From assembly GCA_026413765.1 (NCBI GenBank), contig JAOAKI010000004.1, positions 1 through 33,512 on the forward strand: 33,512 bases of DNA. The letters run 5' to 3'. The notes under the pieces were generated by a model that ran no database searches, had not been told where the DNA came from, and was given only the letters and a program-made list of their open reading frames with translations. The stretch's first letter is position 1. The number at the start of each line of letters is the position of its first letter. This document shows, piece by piece, positions 1 through 9,408 of the stretch. Source of the stretch: Microcaldota archaeon. Lineage in GTDB: Archaea; Micrarchaeota; Micrarchaeia; Anstonellales; Anstonellaceae. Made by a program: the position numbers and the translations under genes.

Positions 1-47
1 GGCATAGGCTCACCCCCTACTAGATTTCGATCCAAAAATACCGCATT

Positions 48-60
48 CTATTATAAATAT
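48..60 (+). promoter_or_regulatory. TATA-like box upstream of tRNA-like gene
   Basis: A/T-rich tctattataaatat ~40 bp upstream of the tRNA 5' end. Confidence 0.3.
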
Positions 61-96
61 CTATCCTTTTATTTTTGTTTCTCAGTTTTCTGTTGC

Positions 97-188
97 GCCC
101 TTGTAGTCCAACCTGGATAGGACGCGAGCCTCCGAATGGCTCGATGCAGGTGTAAGTTCGTAGTCCGGGTTCAAAACCCTAGGGGGCA
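97..188 (+). tRNA. tRNA-Arg-like gene (anticodon CCG proposed), possibly with a ~19-nt intron at 37/38; T-arm and acceptor atypical
   Basis: GCCCTTG-TA-GTCC-AACCTGGATA-GGAC gives a canonical D-arm. Anticodon stem CGAGC and loop CTCCGA-A pair with downstream GTTCG (156-160) if 136-154 is removed. GGGTTCAAAACCC is a T-loop core. 3' AGGGGGC-A pairs with GCCCTTG using G-U pairs and one G-A mismatch. TATA-like attataaata lies ~40 bp upstream. Confidence 0.55.
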
Positions 189-321
189 CTAAACTGACAC
201 AAGCTTCCCCCTGAGGGCTCACCCCCGAACGAAAAACAAATGTTTGGGGGTGGGGGCACTAAACTGACACAAGCTTCCCCCTAAGGGCTCACCCCCGAAT
301 GGAAAACAAATGTTTGGGGGG
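182..321. repeat. Two tandem copies of a 70-bp direct repeat (182-251, 252-321) with G5/C5 tracts able to form hairpins
   Basis: GGGGGCACTAAACTGACACAAGCTTCCCCCT(G/A)AGGGCTCACCCCCGAA(C/T)G(A/G)AAAACAAATGTTTGGGGG(T/G); 4 differences in 70 positions. Confidence 0.95.
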
Positions 322-479
322 TAAAAAGCCAGATATCTTTTGTGCTTTGGGTAAAATTTTACAGCAATCGGCTGGCCAAAAAATGAAAATCCCGGCAAGG
401 GCGTATTTTTTTTCATTGCATTTTTGCCTGAAAAAAGGCCATAAAAGCTATTAATTTATAGGAACACATCTATCGCTTC

Positions 480-2666
480 ATGCAAAAGAGGCTGGCAGGC
501 AAGCAAATCTTGATAACTTCCGCTCTTCCTTATGTTAACAACGTGCCGCATCTTGGCAATATTATCGGCTGTGTCCTATCTGCAGATGTCTTTGCAAGAT
601 ATTGCAGAAGCATGGGCTACCCGACGCTTTTTGTCTGCGGCACTGATGAGTATGGGACTGCTACAGAGGCAAAAGCTCTCGAAGAAGGAGTCAGCCCAAA
701 AGAATTGTGTGACAGGTATTATCTGGTCCACAAAAAAATCTATGAGTGGTTTGGCATTTCAACTGACATCTTTGGGAGGACCTCGACACCACTACATACC
801 CAAATAACGCAAGAGATTTTCCTCTCTCTTTACCGCAATGGCTACATTAAAGAGGATGAAATAATACAGGCTTATGATGAAAAAATCGGGATGTTTCTTG
901 CGGATAGGTTTATAGAAGGGACCTGCCCACATTGCGGATTTGAGCAGGCACGTGCGGACCAGTGTGACAAGTGCGGCAGGCTGCTCAACTTTGACGAACT
1001 TGTCAATCCTATAAGCAAGCTGACTAAAACTGTGCCTACAAAAAGGACATCTCGCCACCTTTTTATCGACCTTCCTGGAATTGAAAAGAAGCTTGAGCAA
1101 TGGATTGAGAAAACTGCAAAAGACGGGGAGTGGTCAGAAAACTCATACAAAATAGCAAAAGCATGGCTTGCAGAAGGGCTGAAAAAGCGCTGCATAACAA
1201 GGGACTTAAAATGGGGCGTCCCAGTCCCTCTAAAAGGATGGGAGCACAAAGTTTTCTACGTCTGGTTCGATGCGCCGATTGGCTATATTTCAATCACTGC
1301 AAATTATACAAGCAATTGGAAGGAATGGTGGCAAAACCCGCACAACGTCCTTCTTTTCCAGTTTATGGGCAAGGACAACGTCCCTTTCCATGCAGTAATT
1401 TTTCCATCTACGTTGATGGGGACTGGACAAGATTGGACATTGGTCCACCATCTTTCTACAACCGAATTTCTGAATTATGAGGGCGGCAAGTTCAGCAAAT
1501 CTCGCAAGATAGGGGTTTTCGGGGATGACGCAATCGAAAGCGGAATACCTGCTGACGTTTGGCGTTATTACCTTCTTGCAAACAGGCCAGAAAAAACAGA
1601 CTCAGATTTTACATGGCGGGACTTTGGGCAAAAAATAAACAACGAGCTGCTTGCCAATCTTGGGAATTTAGTCAACCGCACTCTTGTATTTGCCCACCGC
1701 CAATTTGATGGCATTGTGCCGCCGCCTCAGCTTTCTGATGAAGATATTGCCTTTTTGAGGCAACAAAAAGAAAAATTCGACCAGGTCAGTCATCTTCTGG
1801 AGCATGTCCAGCTGAAGGATGCACTGCACGTTGTCATGCAAATCAGCAAAGAGGCAAACGGCTATTTCCAGCGAAATCAGCCTTGGCAAACTGCAAAAGA
1901 AAACAATGTTCGCTGTGCAACCACTATTTTCGTCCTTCTTCATCAATTGAAGGACTTGGCTATTGGAATTGAGCCATTCTTGCCTTTCACCTCCAAGTCA
2001 ATTTTTGAGCAGATCAACAGTCCACAAAAGAAATGGGAGGATATCGGAAATCTCTCGATTCAGCCAGGCCATAAGCTTGGGGCCCCGAAAATACTATTTC
2101 ACAAAATTGAAGATTCGCAATTGGCTTCTCTTTCTGTCAGATATGGCGCAAAGACCAAAGAGCTGCCAACCGGCCAGTTCTCTGTAATTCCTGAAAGCTG
2201 GCTTGATTTGGAAATAGGTCAGATAATGTCAATAAGGCGGCATCCCTCTGCTGATAAGCTATACATCGAGCAAATTAGGCTTGGAGGAGGCGAAGAAAGG
2301 CAGATTGTGTCCGGCTTAGTTCCATATTATAAGCCAGAGGAGCTTGAAGGCAAAAAGATTGTTTTGGTCAAAAATCTGCAGCCTGCGGTAATCAGAGGTG
2401 TTGAGTCGCAAGGAATGCTTTTGGCAGTCCAAGACAAAGACGGCAATCTAGAGGTTTTGTCTGCCGATGCCCCAGTAGGCGCAAAGGCATCCATAAGCCA
2501 AGGAGCAAGCCAGCCATTTTCGCAACCTGCAAAAATTACTATTGAGCAGTTCTTTACCGTAAAGCTAGAGGTTATAGACGGGATATTTTTTGCAAATGGC
2601 AAGAAAGTTTTGTTTGATGGAAAGCCGCTCACAACAAAAAAAGTTTTGAATGGCAAGGTAAGCTGA
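480..2666 (+). CDS. metG: Methionyl-tRNA synthetase with C-terminal EMAPII/Trbp111-like tRNA-binding domain
   Basis: HLGN motif (NVPHLGNIIG), CGTDEYGTATE, zinc knuckle CPHCGF...CDKCGR, KFSKS; C-terminal DLEIGQIMSIRRHPSADKLYIEQI...VSGL tRNA-binding OB fold. Confidence 0.96.
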   Translation: MQKRLAGKQILITSALPYVNNVPHLGNIIGCVLSADVFARYCRSMGYPTLFVCGTDEYGTATEAKALEEGVSPKELCDRYYLVHKKIYEWFGISTDIFGRTSTPLHTQITQEIFLSLYRNGYIKEDEIIQAYDEKIGMFLADRFIEGTCPHCGFEQARADQCDKCGRLLNFDELVNPISKLTKTVPTKRTSRHLFIDLPGIEKKLEQWIEKTAKDGEWSENSYKIAKAWLAEGLKKRCITRDLKWGVPVPLKGWEHKVFYVWFDAPIGYISITANYTSNWKEWWQNPHNVLLFQFMGKDNVPFHAVIFPSTLMGTGQDWTLVHHLSTTEFLNYEGGKFSKSRKIGVFGDDAIESGIPADVWRYYLLANRPEKTDSDFTWRDFGQKINNELLANLGNLVNRTLVFAHRQFDGIVPPPQLSDEDIAFLRQQKEKFDQVSHLLEHVQLKDALHVVMQISKEANGYFQRNQPWQTAKENNVRCATTIFVLLHQLKDLAIGIEPFLPFTSKSIFEQINSPQKKWEDIGNLSIQPGHKLGAPKILFHKIEDSQLASLSVRYGAKTKELPTGQFSVIPESWLDLEIGQIMSIRRHPSADKLYIEQIRLGGGEERQIVSGLVPYYKPEELEGKKIVLVKNLQPAVIRGVESQGMLLAVQDKDGNLEVLSADAPVGAKASISQGASQPFSQPAKITIEQFFTVKLEVIDGIFFANGKKVLFDGKPLTTKKVLNGKVS

Positions 2667-2734
2667 GTTGCCCCAAAACTTATTTATAGGGCATAGGATG
2701 AAATTTCAAGAGCAACTGGGAGGGGAGCATAGCG

Positions 2735-4807
2735 ATGGCATCCGATACTGACCTTTTGCCATTCATAGAAAAATTTGAAGAATTTTATTCTGTTGCATTA
2801 AAAGACAAAATAAGCAAGCTTCTTGCGGACTATCCTGCGCAAAAAAGTCTTGTGGTGGATTACTACGAGTTGGAAAGGTTTGACAAAAACCTCGCAGACC
2901 TTCTTATCAAGCAGCCAGATGACATCATTTCCGCAGCAGAGCAGGCGCTCATAAATTCGCAGGCAGTAACTTTCAAGACAGCGCACCCAGAACAGTCATT
3001 CGAGCCCCACGTCCGCTTTTTCAATATTCCAAGTTCAAACCTTCTCATCCAAGATATTAGCAGTAGGCAAATAAAAGAGCTAATTTCGGTCAAGGGAACA
3101 ATTACTCGGCGGACCCAAGTGAAACACAAGGTCAAAGTTGCAGTTTATCTTTGCCAGTATTGCGATGCAAAAATCAAAGTTCCTATGACTAAGAACGCCA
3201 CCATCCCGCAAGTTTGCGACTCTTGCAAACGAAAAGCACTGAAACTGGAAGAAGATGAATCTTATTTTGTCGACATCCAATGGGCGCAAGCCCAAGAGAT
3301 TCTTGAGCGACTGAAAGGGGGTGCAACTCCTGCCCAGATAAGCTTGCTTTTGGAAGACGACCTTGTCAATTCAGTGACACCAGGGGACACGATGGAGATA
3401 ACTGGCATAATGAGGATAAGGCCCGAAGGCAAAAGGGGAAAAGACTCAGCGCAAATATATGAGCGCTATCTTGATGTCGTTTACATTAAAAGCACTCAGA
3501 GGGATTTTGAGGAGATTGAGACTACCAAAGAGGATGAGCGCAAGATCAAGGAGCTTGCTTCCGATCCGCATATTTACGAAAAAATGCGGCATTCGATTGC
3601 GCCTGGCATCTATGGTCATGACGAGGTCAAAGACGCTCTTGTTTTGCAGTTGTTTGGCGGGACGCCCGGAAAGACTATGCCGGGCGGGGCGCCGATACGC
3701 GACGACATGCACATCCTTTTAATCGGCGACCCAGGCTCTGCAAAAACCCGCTTTTTGCAATACGTGTGCGAGCTTGCCCCAAAAAGCATCTATGTTTCCG
3801 GAAAATCTGTTACTGGAGTTGGATTGACAGCGGCAGCTGAGAAAGATGAAATCGGCGACGGTGGCTGGACGCTTAAGGCAGGGGCTCTTGTTCTTGCGTC
3901 TGGTGGGATAGCAGGAGTGGACGAATTTGACAAAATAGATGAAAACGAAAGGGCAGCAATGCATGAAGTCATGGAATCCCAAAGCGTGTCAGTAGCAAAA
4001 GCGGGCATAGTCGCAAAATTCCGCGCAAAGACCGCAATTCTGGCAGCGGCAAATCCAAAATTCGGCAGGTTTGATCCTTCAAAATTGCCTGTCGTTCAAT
4101 TCGACATACCCCCAACATTGCTTTCTAGATTTGATCTTATTTTTCCCATCATTGATGTGCTTGATGAGGAAAAAGATGCAAAGCTTGCACAGCATCTGCT
4201 TTCAATCCACCAGTTTGCAGCAGGAAGCAGAGATACAAAAGAAGAAGCCATACTTCCTCCTATCGACCCTGTCCTCCTGCGCAAATACATCTCTTATGCA
4301 AGGCAGCATATTCGTCCAGTGCTTTCTGCCGAGGCGATGGAGAAGCTCAAGGAGTATTATGTGCAGCTTAGGAGCCGCGGTAAAACCGAAGGCACCGTAC
4401 CGATAACTCCCAGATACATAGAAGGCCTAATTCGGCTTTCAGAAGCTTCCGCAAAAGTGCGCCTTTCTAATACTGTGGAAGTTCAAGATGCAGAACGGGC
4501 AATAAGGCTTGTCGATTATATGCTCAATAAAGTAAGCCGCGACCGAGAAACCGACAAGTTAGACATTGATATTTTGGCCACAGGTCGGCCTAAGAGCCAG
4601 ATAGACAAAATAAACGAAATCCTGTCAATTGCCAAGCGGCTGCAAGATCAACTCGGAGTGGTAGAAATTTCTCGTCTTGTGATGCAGGCAGAGGAGAAGG
4701 GAATTGATGAGATTACCGCCAGGCGCCTCATCGAAGATCTAATATACAAAGGCGAGCTTTACAAAGTAAAGCCGGGATTTGTCAAGATTGTGGAACAAAG
4801 CGGCTAA
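2735..4807 (+). CDS. mcm: Replicative DNA helicase MCM (intein-free)
   Basis: Zinc motif CQYCDAK...CDSCKRK; Walker A GDPGSAKTRFLQY; Walker B GIAGVDEFDKI; LLSRFDLIF arginine finger. Confidence 0.96.
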   Translation: MASDTDLLPFIEKFEEFYSVALKDKISKLLADYPAQKSLVVDYYELERFDKNLADLLIKQPDDIISAAEQALINSQAVTFKTAHPEQSFEPHVRFFNIPSSNLLIQDISSRQIKELISVKGTITRRTQVKHKVKVAVYLCQYCDAKIKVPMTKNATIPQVCDSCKRKALKLEEDESYFVDIQWAQAQEILERLKGGATPAQISLLLEDDLVNSVTPGDTMEITGIMRIRPEGKRGKDSAQIYERYLDVVYIKSTQRDFEEIETTKEDERKIKELASDPHIYEKMRHSIAPGIYGHDEVKDALVLQLFGGTPGKTMPGGAPIRDDMHILLIGDPGSAKTRFLQYVCELAPKSIYVSGKSVTGVGLTAAAEKDEIGDGGWTLKAGALVLASGGIAGVDEFDKIDENERAAMHEVMESQSVSVAKAGIVAKFRAKTAILAAANPKFGRFDPSKLPVVQFDIPPTLLSRFDLIFPIIDVLDEEKDAKLAQHLLSIHQFAAGSRDTKEEAILPPIDPVLLRKYISYARQHIRPVLSAEAMEKLKEYYVQLRSRGKTEGTVPITPRYIEGLIRLSEASAKVRLSNTVEVQDAERAIRLVDYMLNKVSRDRETDKLDIDILATGRPKSQIDKINEILSIAKRLQDQLGVVEISRLVMQAEEKGIDEITARRLIEDLIYKGELYKVKPGFVKIVEQSG

Positions 4808-4877
4808 TCTCCATTTAAGCATTCTGCATTACCTATTATAAGAATTTGTCCTCTAAAAGATAAAAGGTGAAAAAGCA

Positions 4878-7280
4878 ATGACCAATCGCCACTTTTTTGG
4901 GAAAAGCGAATTTTTCAGGAAAGAAGAGAGTCCCGCTATTTCAGTTTTCAAGAAGCAGCTCCAAAACGAGTGCATCGGCATCCGCAAATTGAGGATCATC
5001 GTGCTGAAGGATTTTATAGAAAATGTCGTCGCAAAAAATATTGGCGATTTTGAGCCAGGCGCATACAAACTTGTCTTGAAACCAGACCACCAAGAAGGCT
5101 CTCCATACATTTCAATCTATCCACAGATGCGCTTTTCGGACATCAACGCATTCAAAATATTCAAAGATGAAACAAGCGGCATTTTTCTTATTTCTTACCG
5201 GTCGAAAGACCCATTCTCACTGGTCGACACTTTGCACCGTGAGATAGGCGCAAAACCGCTAATTAATTTCTCGATAAAATACATTGACGAACAAAGGGCA
5301 TCCTCTATCATTTCAAACAAAAAGAGTAAGATTAGCCGTTCTAACTCGATCAAAAATAAAGACGAAAAAGAGCAAGAGCTTCAAATTCTTTTGTCCTATC
5401 TTGAAGATGAAAAAAATGAACGAACCCGTCTTCTTGAACAATCCTGCATTCAGCCAAAGACACTCGAAGATCTCGATAAGAAGCTTATGAGCATCCGCTC
5501 AATTATTATCAGCATCAACAGCCTTAAGCGAAACCAGAACTTTGCAGTTAAGATCAAGAGATTCCCGATCGATGCTGCATCGCACTGGCCTATCTCGGCT
5601 TCGGTTGCAACCGAGCTTCTAAAAACAGCCGACAGCCAGCAACTCTCCTACATCACTGAAGGTCTTCAGAAATACGTCCTTGCGATGAAATCATCGATGG
5701 GAGTTGCATTGCTGGAATATTCTTCTTACGATCTGATGAGAGACATAGAATATACGCTCCAGCGAATTTCGCATTACTACGAAGGGCATCATGTTTTTGA
5801 GAGCCAATACTATTCTGTTTTGGGCACTCTCCGGCTCATCCATGAGCAAATAGCCAAAATTGACAAAAAAATGACTAATCTGTCTTCAAAAATATATTAC
5901 TCGGCAGAAGATTTTATCTCCGTTTGCGAATTAGGTGAAATGAGGGCAGATCTTCTGAAAATGCTCAAGTCTCTTTATAAGTCTATTTCAAAAGTGAGCC
6001 ACAAAAGAGAGGTACTCAATCATCTCAAAATGATAATTGCTACAATGGCAGCAAACCTTTGCAAGGTGCTGCCTTCCGAATATGGCTTATGGGAGCAGTT
6101 TTATTCGTCAGGCCAGCTGTCTGCCCTTTTGTCTTCTTATCAGCAGAGGCATAAAAGCAGCACTACCTCTGCGATATCTATAGATGAGGCAAAAGTCGAA
6201 TCCTCTGTACTCCTCTTCATATCGAAATCAAAAGAAGAATGGCAAAAGATCAAAGACATGAAGCAGAATTCTTCCAAGAGCCCTTATGAGTATAGCGGGA
6301 AAAGCAAAGAGCTTGAGGCTAAGCTTGCATCTGAAATCAGCTCTCTTTCAGACATTTCGCCTCTTGCGTATTTCATTTTATCTGAAGCATATATTGATTC
6401 AAAGACCCATCTTGAATACAAGTTCGGAGGCATGCTCTGCAAAGATCCGTACTATTATTTGAACTCATCTGACCTGCTTCTTGCCAGTCTCATGCTGTCT
6501 CCTCCGGATAAGAAAAAACACTATCTTGATCTTCTTAGCCAAAAGGTCGAAAGAAACGCGCAGCTTTTTGGCTTGTTTGAAAAGTATGGTCTGCGGGAAG
6601 AGATTTTTGCTCAAATTGAGCCATTCCTTTACCTCAAAGAGAAGGCTTTTGATTTGGAATCAAACCCATTTGCAAAAGTTGAAAAAGGATACCGTGGAAA
6701 AAGCATCGAGGTCACCTATAAAACCGCTGTTGAAAATGGAGACCAATATATCATCTACCAAATAAGCAACATCGTAAGAAAGGTCAAAATCCCACCACCA
6801 ACATACGACAGCAGCTTTGAAAAAACTGGAAAAGAGGTTCTCTATGGAGACAAATTTGACCTAGATTTTGTGCTGCAAAAAGATAATGTTTCCAGACATC
6901 GATTGCCGGATATATATGTTGCAATTTTCAACTCAATCCCAAAAGATTTTTCATTGTTCTTTAAAATCCAGCAAAGCCTGCGGTCAGAAGACCTTTCCAC
7001 CTCTTATTTCATTTCCACTTTTTCAAAAAGCAATTTTGGCGGCTATTTCTCCAATATAGGCGAAACTCCGCCCGCCTTCTTGGAAAGCTCATATAAGAAT
7101 ACTCTTTTGGAAGGCATAAAAAGCCATTATTCAAATTATAGAACCGAAAGCGGCGAACTTGTCGATTTCTTCCTAGACAAAATGAAGCTTAGGATATTTC
7201 GCGAGCTAAATCGCTCTATAAATTACTGGGCTGTTTCATGTTCGCGCTCTATTATGAAAAACCAACAATCAAAAACTTAA
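4878..7280 (+). CDS. Large hypothetical protein (800 aa), no recognised family, mostly helical and soluble-looking
   Basis: Long uninterrupted ORF with RBS-like aaaggtg 9-15 nt upstream and TATA-like tattataag further upstream; no recognisable motif. Confidence 0.85.
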   Translation: MTNRHFFGKSEFFRKEESPAISVFKKQLQNECIGIRKLRIIVLKDFIENVVAKNIGDFEPGAYKLVLKPDHQEGSPYISIYPQMRFSDINAFKIFKDETSGIFLISYRSKDPFSLVDTLHREIGAKPLINFSIKYIDEQRASSIISNKKSKISRSNSIKNKDEKEQELQILLSYLEDEKNERTRLLEQSCIQPKTLEDLDKKLMSIRSIIISINSLKRNQNFAVKIKRFPIDAASHWPISASVATELLKTADSQQLSYITEGLQKYVLAMKSSMGVALLEYSSYDLMRDIEYTLQRISHYYEGHHVFESQYYSVLGTLRLIHEQIAKIDKKMTNLSSKIYYSAEDFISVCELGEMRADLLKMLKSLYKSISKVSHKREVLNHLKMIIATMAANLCKVLPSEYGLWEQFYSSGQLSALLSSYQQRHKSSTTSAISIDEAKVESSVLLFISKSKEEWQKIKDMKQNSSKSPYEYSGKSKELEAKLASEISSLSDISPLAYFILSEAYIDSKTHLEYKFGGMLCKDPYYYLNSSDLLLASLMLSPPDKKKHYLDLLSQKVERNAQLFGLFEKYGLREEIFAQIEPFLYLKEKAFDLESNPFAKVEKGYRGKSIEVTYKTAVENGDQYIIYQISNIVRKVKIPPPTYDSSFEKTGKEVLYGDKFDLDFVLQKDNVSRHRLPDIYVAIFNSIPKDFSLFFKIQQSLRSEDLSTSYFISTFSKSNFGGYFSNIGETPPAFLESSYKNTLLEGIKSHYSNYRTESGELVDFFLDKMKLRIFRELNRSINYWAVSCSRSIMKNQQSKT

Positions 7281-7359
7281 AAATGTCATCATATTGTTTT
7301 TAAATTCATATGGGATTAATATATAAACGTCTTTTTGGGACTAAAATATGAGAGGTGAA

Positions 7360-8058
7360 ATGATGAAAATTTTAGACCTGTTGTCAGTCAAGGGACTCTC
7401 TTTCTTGCTGCTGTTTGTTGGCGTTGCCATAATTTCGTCATCTATAAATTTCTCGCAAGTGCTTGGCGGACCAAAAAACCAAACCTTCACATTCTTCCAA
7501 TTTGTAGGTCCCATTGCTGGCGGATTTTTGGGCGCCGGAGTTGGCGCGCTTTCGGTCTTGCTTGCGCAGGCAGTCTCTTTCATCACCCTTGGCTCTTCTG
7601 CAGAACCAATCACTTTCCTTAGGTTTTTGCCGATGATTTTTGCAACAATCTATTTCGCAAAGTACTCTAAAGGGAAACTGCATTCTGCAGTCGTTCCTCT
7701 TTTGTGCATGATTGCGTTCATTTTGCATCCTGTAGGTGGCCAAGCATGGTTCTATTCTCTCTATTGGCTAATTCCAGCATTGGTCCTTCTTGTTCCTGAA
7801 AACCTGTTTGCAAGGTCACTTGGTGCTACCTTCACTGCGCATTCAATAGGCAGCATAATATGGCTTTATTCTTTCCCCTCTACTCCAGAGTTTTGGATCG
7901 CACTCATCCCAATCGTCGCATTTGAAAGGCTTTTGTTTGCTTGCGGCATTTCTGCCTCATTCGTGGCTTTCAATACAGTGCTTGCCAGAGTCGAAACAGT
8001 AGCAAAATCAGGCATGCTTCATATTGACAAAAGGTATGTCCTTTTTGCCAAAAACTAA
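7360..8058 (+). CDS. Integral membrane protein resembling ECF-transporter S component
   Basis: Multi-TM; GPIAGGFLGAGVGALSVLLAQAV glycine-rich segment. GAGGTG RBS lies before ATGATG at 7360/7363, so the 7348 start is less likely. Confidence 0.55.
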   Translation: MMKILDLLSVKGLSFLLLFVGVAIISSSINFSQVLGGPKNQTFTFFQFVGPIAGGFLGAGVGALSVLLAQAVSFITLGSSAEPITFLRFLPMIFATIYFAKYSKGKLHSAVVPLLCMIAFILHPVGGQAWFYSLYWLIPALVLLVPENLFARSLGATFTAHSIGSIIWLYSFPSTPEFWIALIPIVAFERLLFACGISASFVAFNTVLARVETVAKSGMLHIDKRYVLFAKN

Positions 8059-8071
8059 AAGCAAGCTTTGC

Positions 8072-8875
8072 TTATTTTCTTTTTTTGTCTGCTTTTTGCA
8101 CTTTTCTTGCTATTTCAATGAATCCATCCAAAACTTCAAGCGGCAGTGGAATTATTACGGTGTTTGATGCGCTTGGGCCAAGGCCGTCAATTGTCTGCAA
8201 TGCCCTCAGTTGAAGGCTGCCCGGAGTTGTTGACATTATCCTTGCCGCATCCGCAAGGTTTTGCGCAGCAAGCTTGTCGCCTTCGGATTTTATGATCGTT
8301 GCCCTCTTTTCCCTTTCTGCAGAAGCCTGCCTGCTCATCATCTTCTTTAGGTCATCTGGCACATCAACATCCTGCAGCTTTATTGCAGTTACATCAAGTC
8401 CCCAGCCTTCTGTCACTTCCTCCACGACTTTCTGTATTTTCTCCCCAATCAGGCCCCTCTCGCTTAGCACCTCGTCCAAGTTCATAGAGCCGATGACATC
8501 TCTGAGTGCAGTCTGAGCATATTGAGCCATTGCATATTGGAAATTTTGCACTTTCATGACTGCGTCTTCAGGCTTTGCAACTCTGAAATAAAGAACTCCG
8601 TTCACAGAAACAGGCACGTTGTCTTTTGTCATTACTGATTGCTTCGGTATGTCTAAGGTCATTATTCTCATGTCAACCTTGCGAAGTTCCTGGATGATCG
8701 GAATGATGATTGTAATGCCTGGCTCCCTTGTTCCGGCATACCTTCCAAGCTGAAACACAACTCCTTTTTCATATTGGTAAATTACGCGGACAAATATGAT
8801 TATCAGCAAGATGAGGATTATGATGTAAAAGATGATTCCGCTTGCAAATAAAAAAAATAGGAATTCCAAAATCAT
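8072..8875 (-). CDS. SPFH/stomatin-prohibitin family protein (slipin)
   Basis: N-terminal TM, then YQYEKGVVFQLGRYAGTREPGITIIIPIIQELRKVDMRIMTLDIPKQSVMTKDNVPVSVNGVLYFRV and EREKRATIIKSEGDK. Confidence 0.95.
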   Translation of the reverse strand: MILEFLFFLFASGIIFYIIILILLIIIFVRVIYQYEKGVVFQLGRYAGTREPGITIIIPIIQELRKVDMRIMTLDIPKQSVMTKDNVPVSVNGVLYFRVAKPEDAVMKVQNFQYAMAQYAQTALRDVIGSMNLDEVLSERGLIGEKIQKVVEEVTEGWGLDVTAIKLQDVDVPDDLKKMMSRQASAEREKRATIIKSEGDKLAAQNLADAARIMSTTPGSLQLRALQTIDGLGPSASNTVIIPLPLEVLDGFIEIARKVQKADKKRK

Positions 8876-8937
8876 CTGATCACCGCATCTCTTTTTCCTC
8901 GTAACGATTTTTATTCTTTCTTTTTTACTCTAATCTT

Positions 8938-9408
8938 GTGCGCAAGGTCAAAATTTTCAAGTGCCAGGGCAATTCGTTGCTTTTGTGGTGGAAAGTTAGA
9001 AACCCACTGAGGATTGCTTGTAATTTCGTTTTGATTTACGCGGCAAGATTTTTGCCTTCGCTTGCTTTGAAGAACTTCTTTTACCGCCTCTGCGGAGCAA
9101 AAATAGGCAAAAACGTGGCATTCGGACTTGGCGCAACGCTGGACATTTTTTTCCCAGAATTGATAGAGGTGGAAGACGGCGCAATTGTCGGCTATAATAC
9201 TGTCATCCTCACCCATGAGTTTCTTCAGGGCTCTTTTCGAATTGGCAAGGTGAAAATCGGCAAAGGCGCAATGGTTGGAGCAAACTGTACAATTTTGCCA
9301 GGGGTGCAAATTGGGGAAGGAGCTTCGATTTCAGCGATGTCGCTTGTTAATAAAGATGTTCCGCCTAAGCAAGTTTGGGGCGGAGTCCCAGCAAAGTGTA
9401 TTAGATGA
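8938..9408 (+). CDS. Left-handed beta-helix (hexapeptide repeat) acyltransferase, GTG start
   Basis: GAIVGYNTVILTHEF...VKIGKGAMVGANCTILPGVQIGEGASISAMSLVNKDVPPKQVWGGVPAKCIR. Confidence 0.9.
   Translation: MRKVKIFKCQGNSLLLWWKVRNPLRIACNFVLIYAARFLPSLALKNFFYRLCGAKIGKNVAFGLGATLDIFFPELIEVEDGAIVGYNTVILTHEFLQGSFRIGKVKIGKGAMVGANCTILPGVQIGEGASISAMSLVNKDVPPKQVWGGVPAKCIR

Noticed and set aside
182-321. CRISPR array
   Set aside because: Only two directly abutting 70-bp units with no spacers.
182-321. G-quadruplex from G5 tracts
   Set aside because: Tracts are too far apart (about 70 nt) for a canonical quadruplex; hairpins with C5 tracts are more likely.
219-416. 65-aa minus ORF across the tandem repeat
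   Set aside because: Coding potential comes from repeat sequence; no homology-like motif and no clear RBS.
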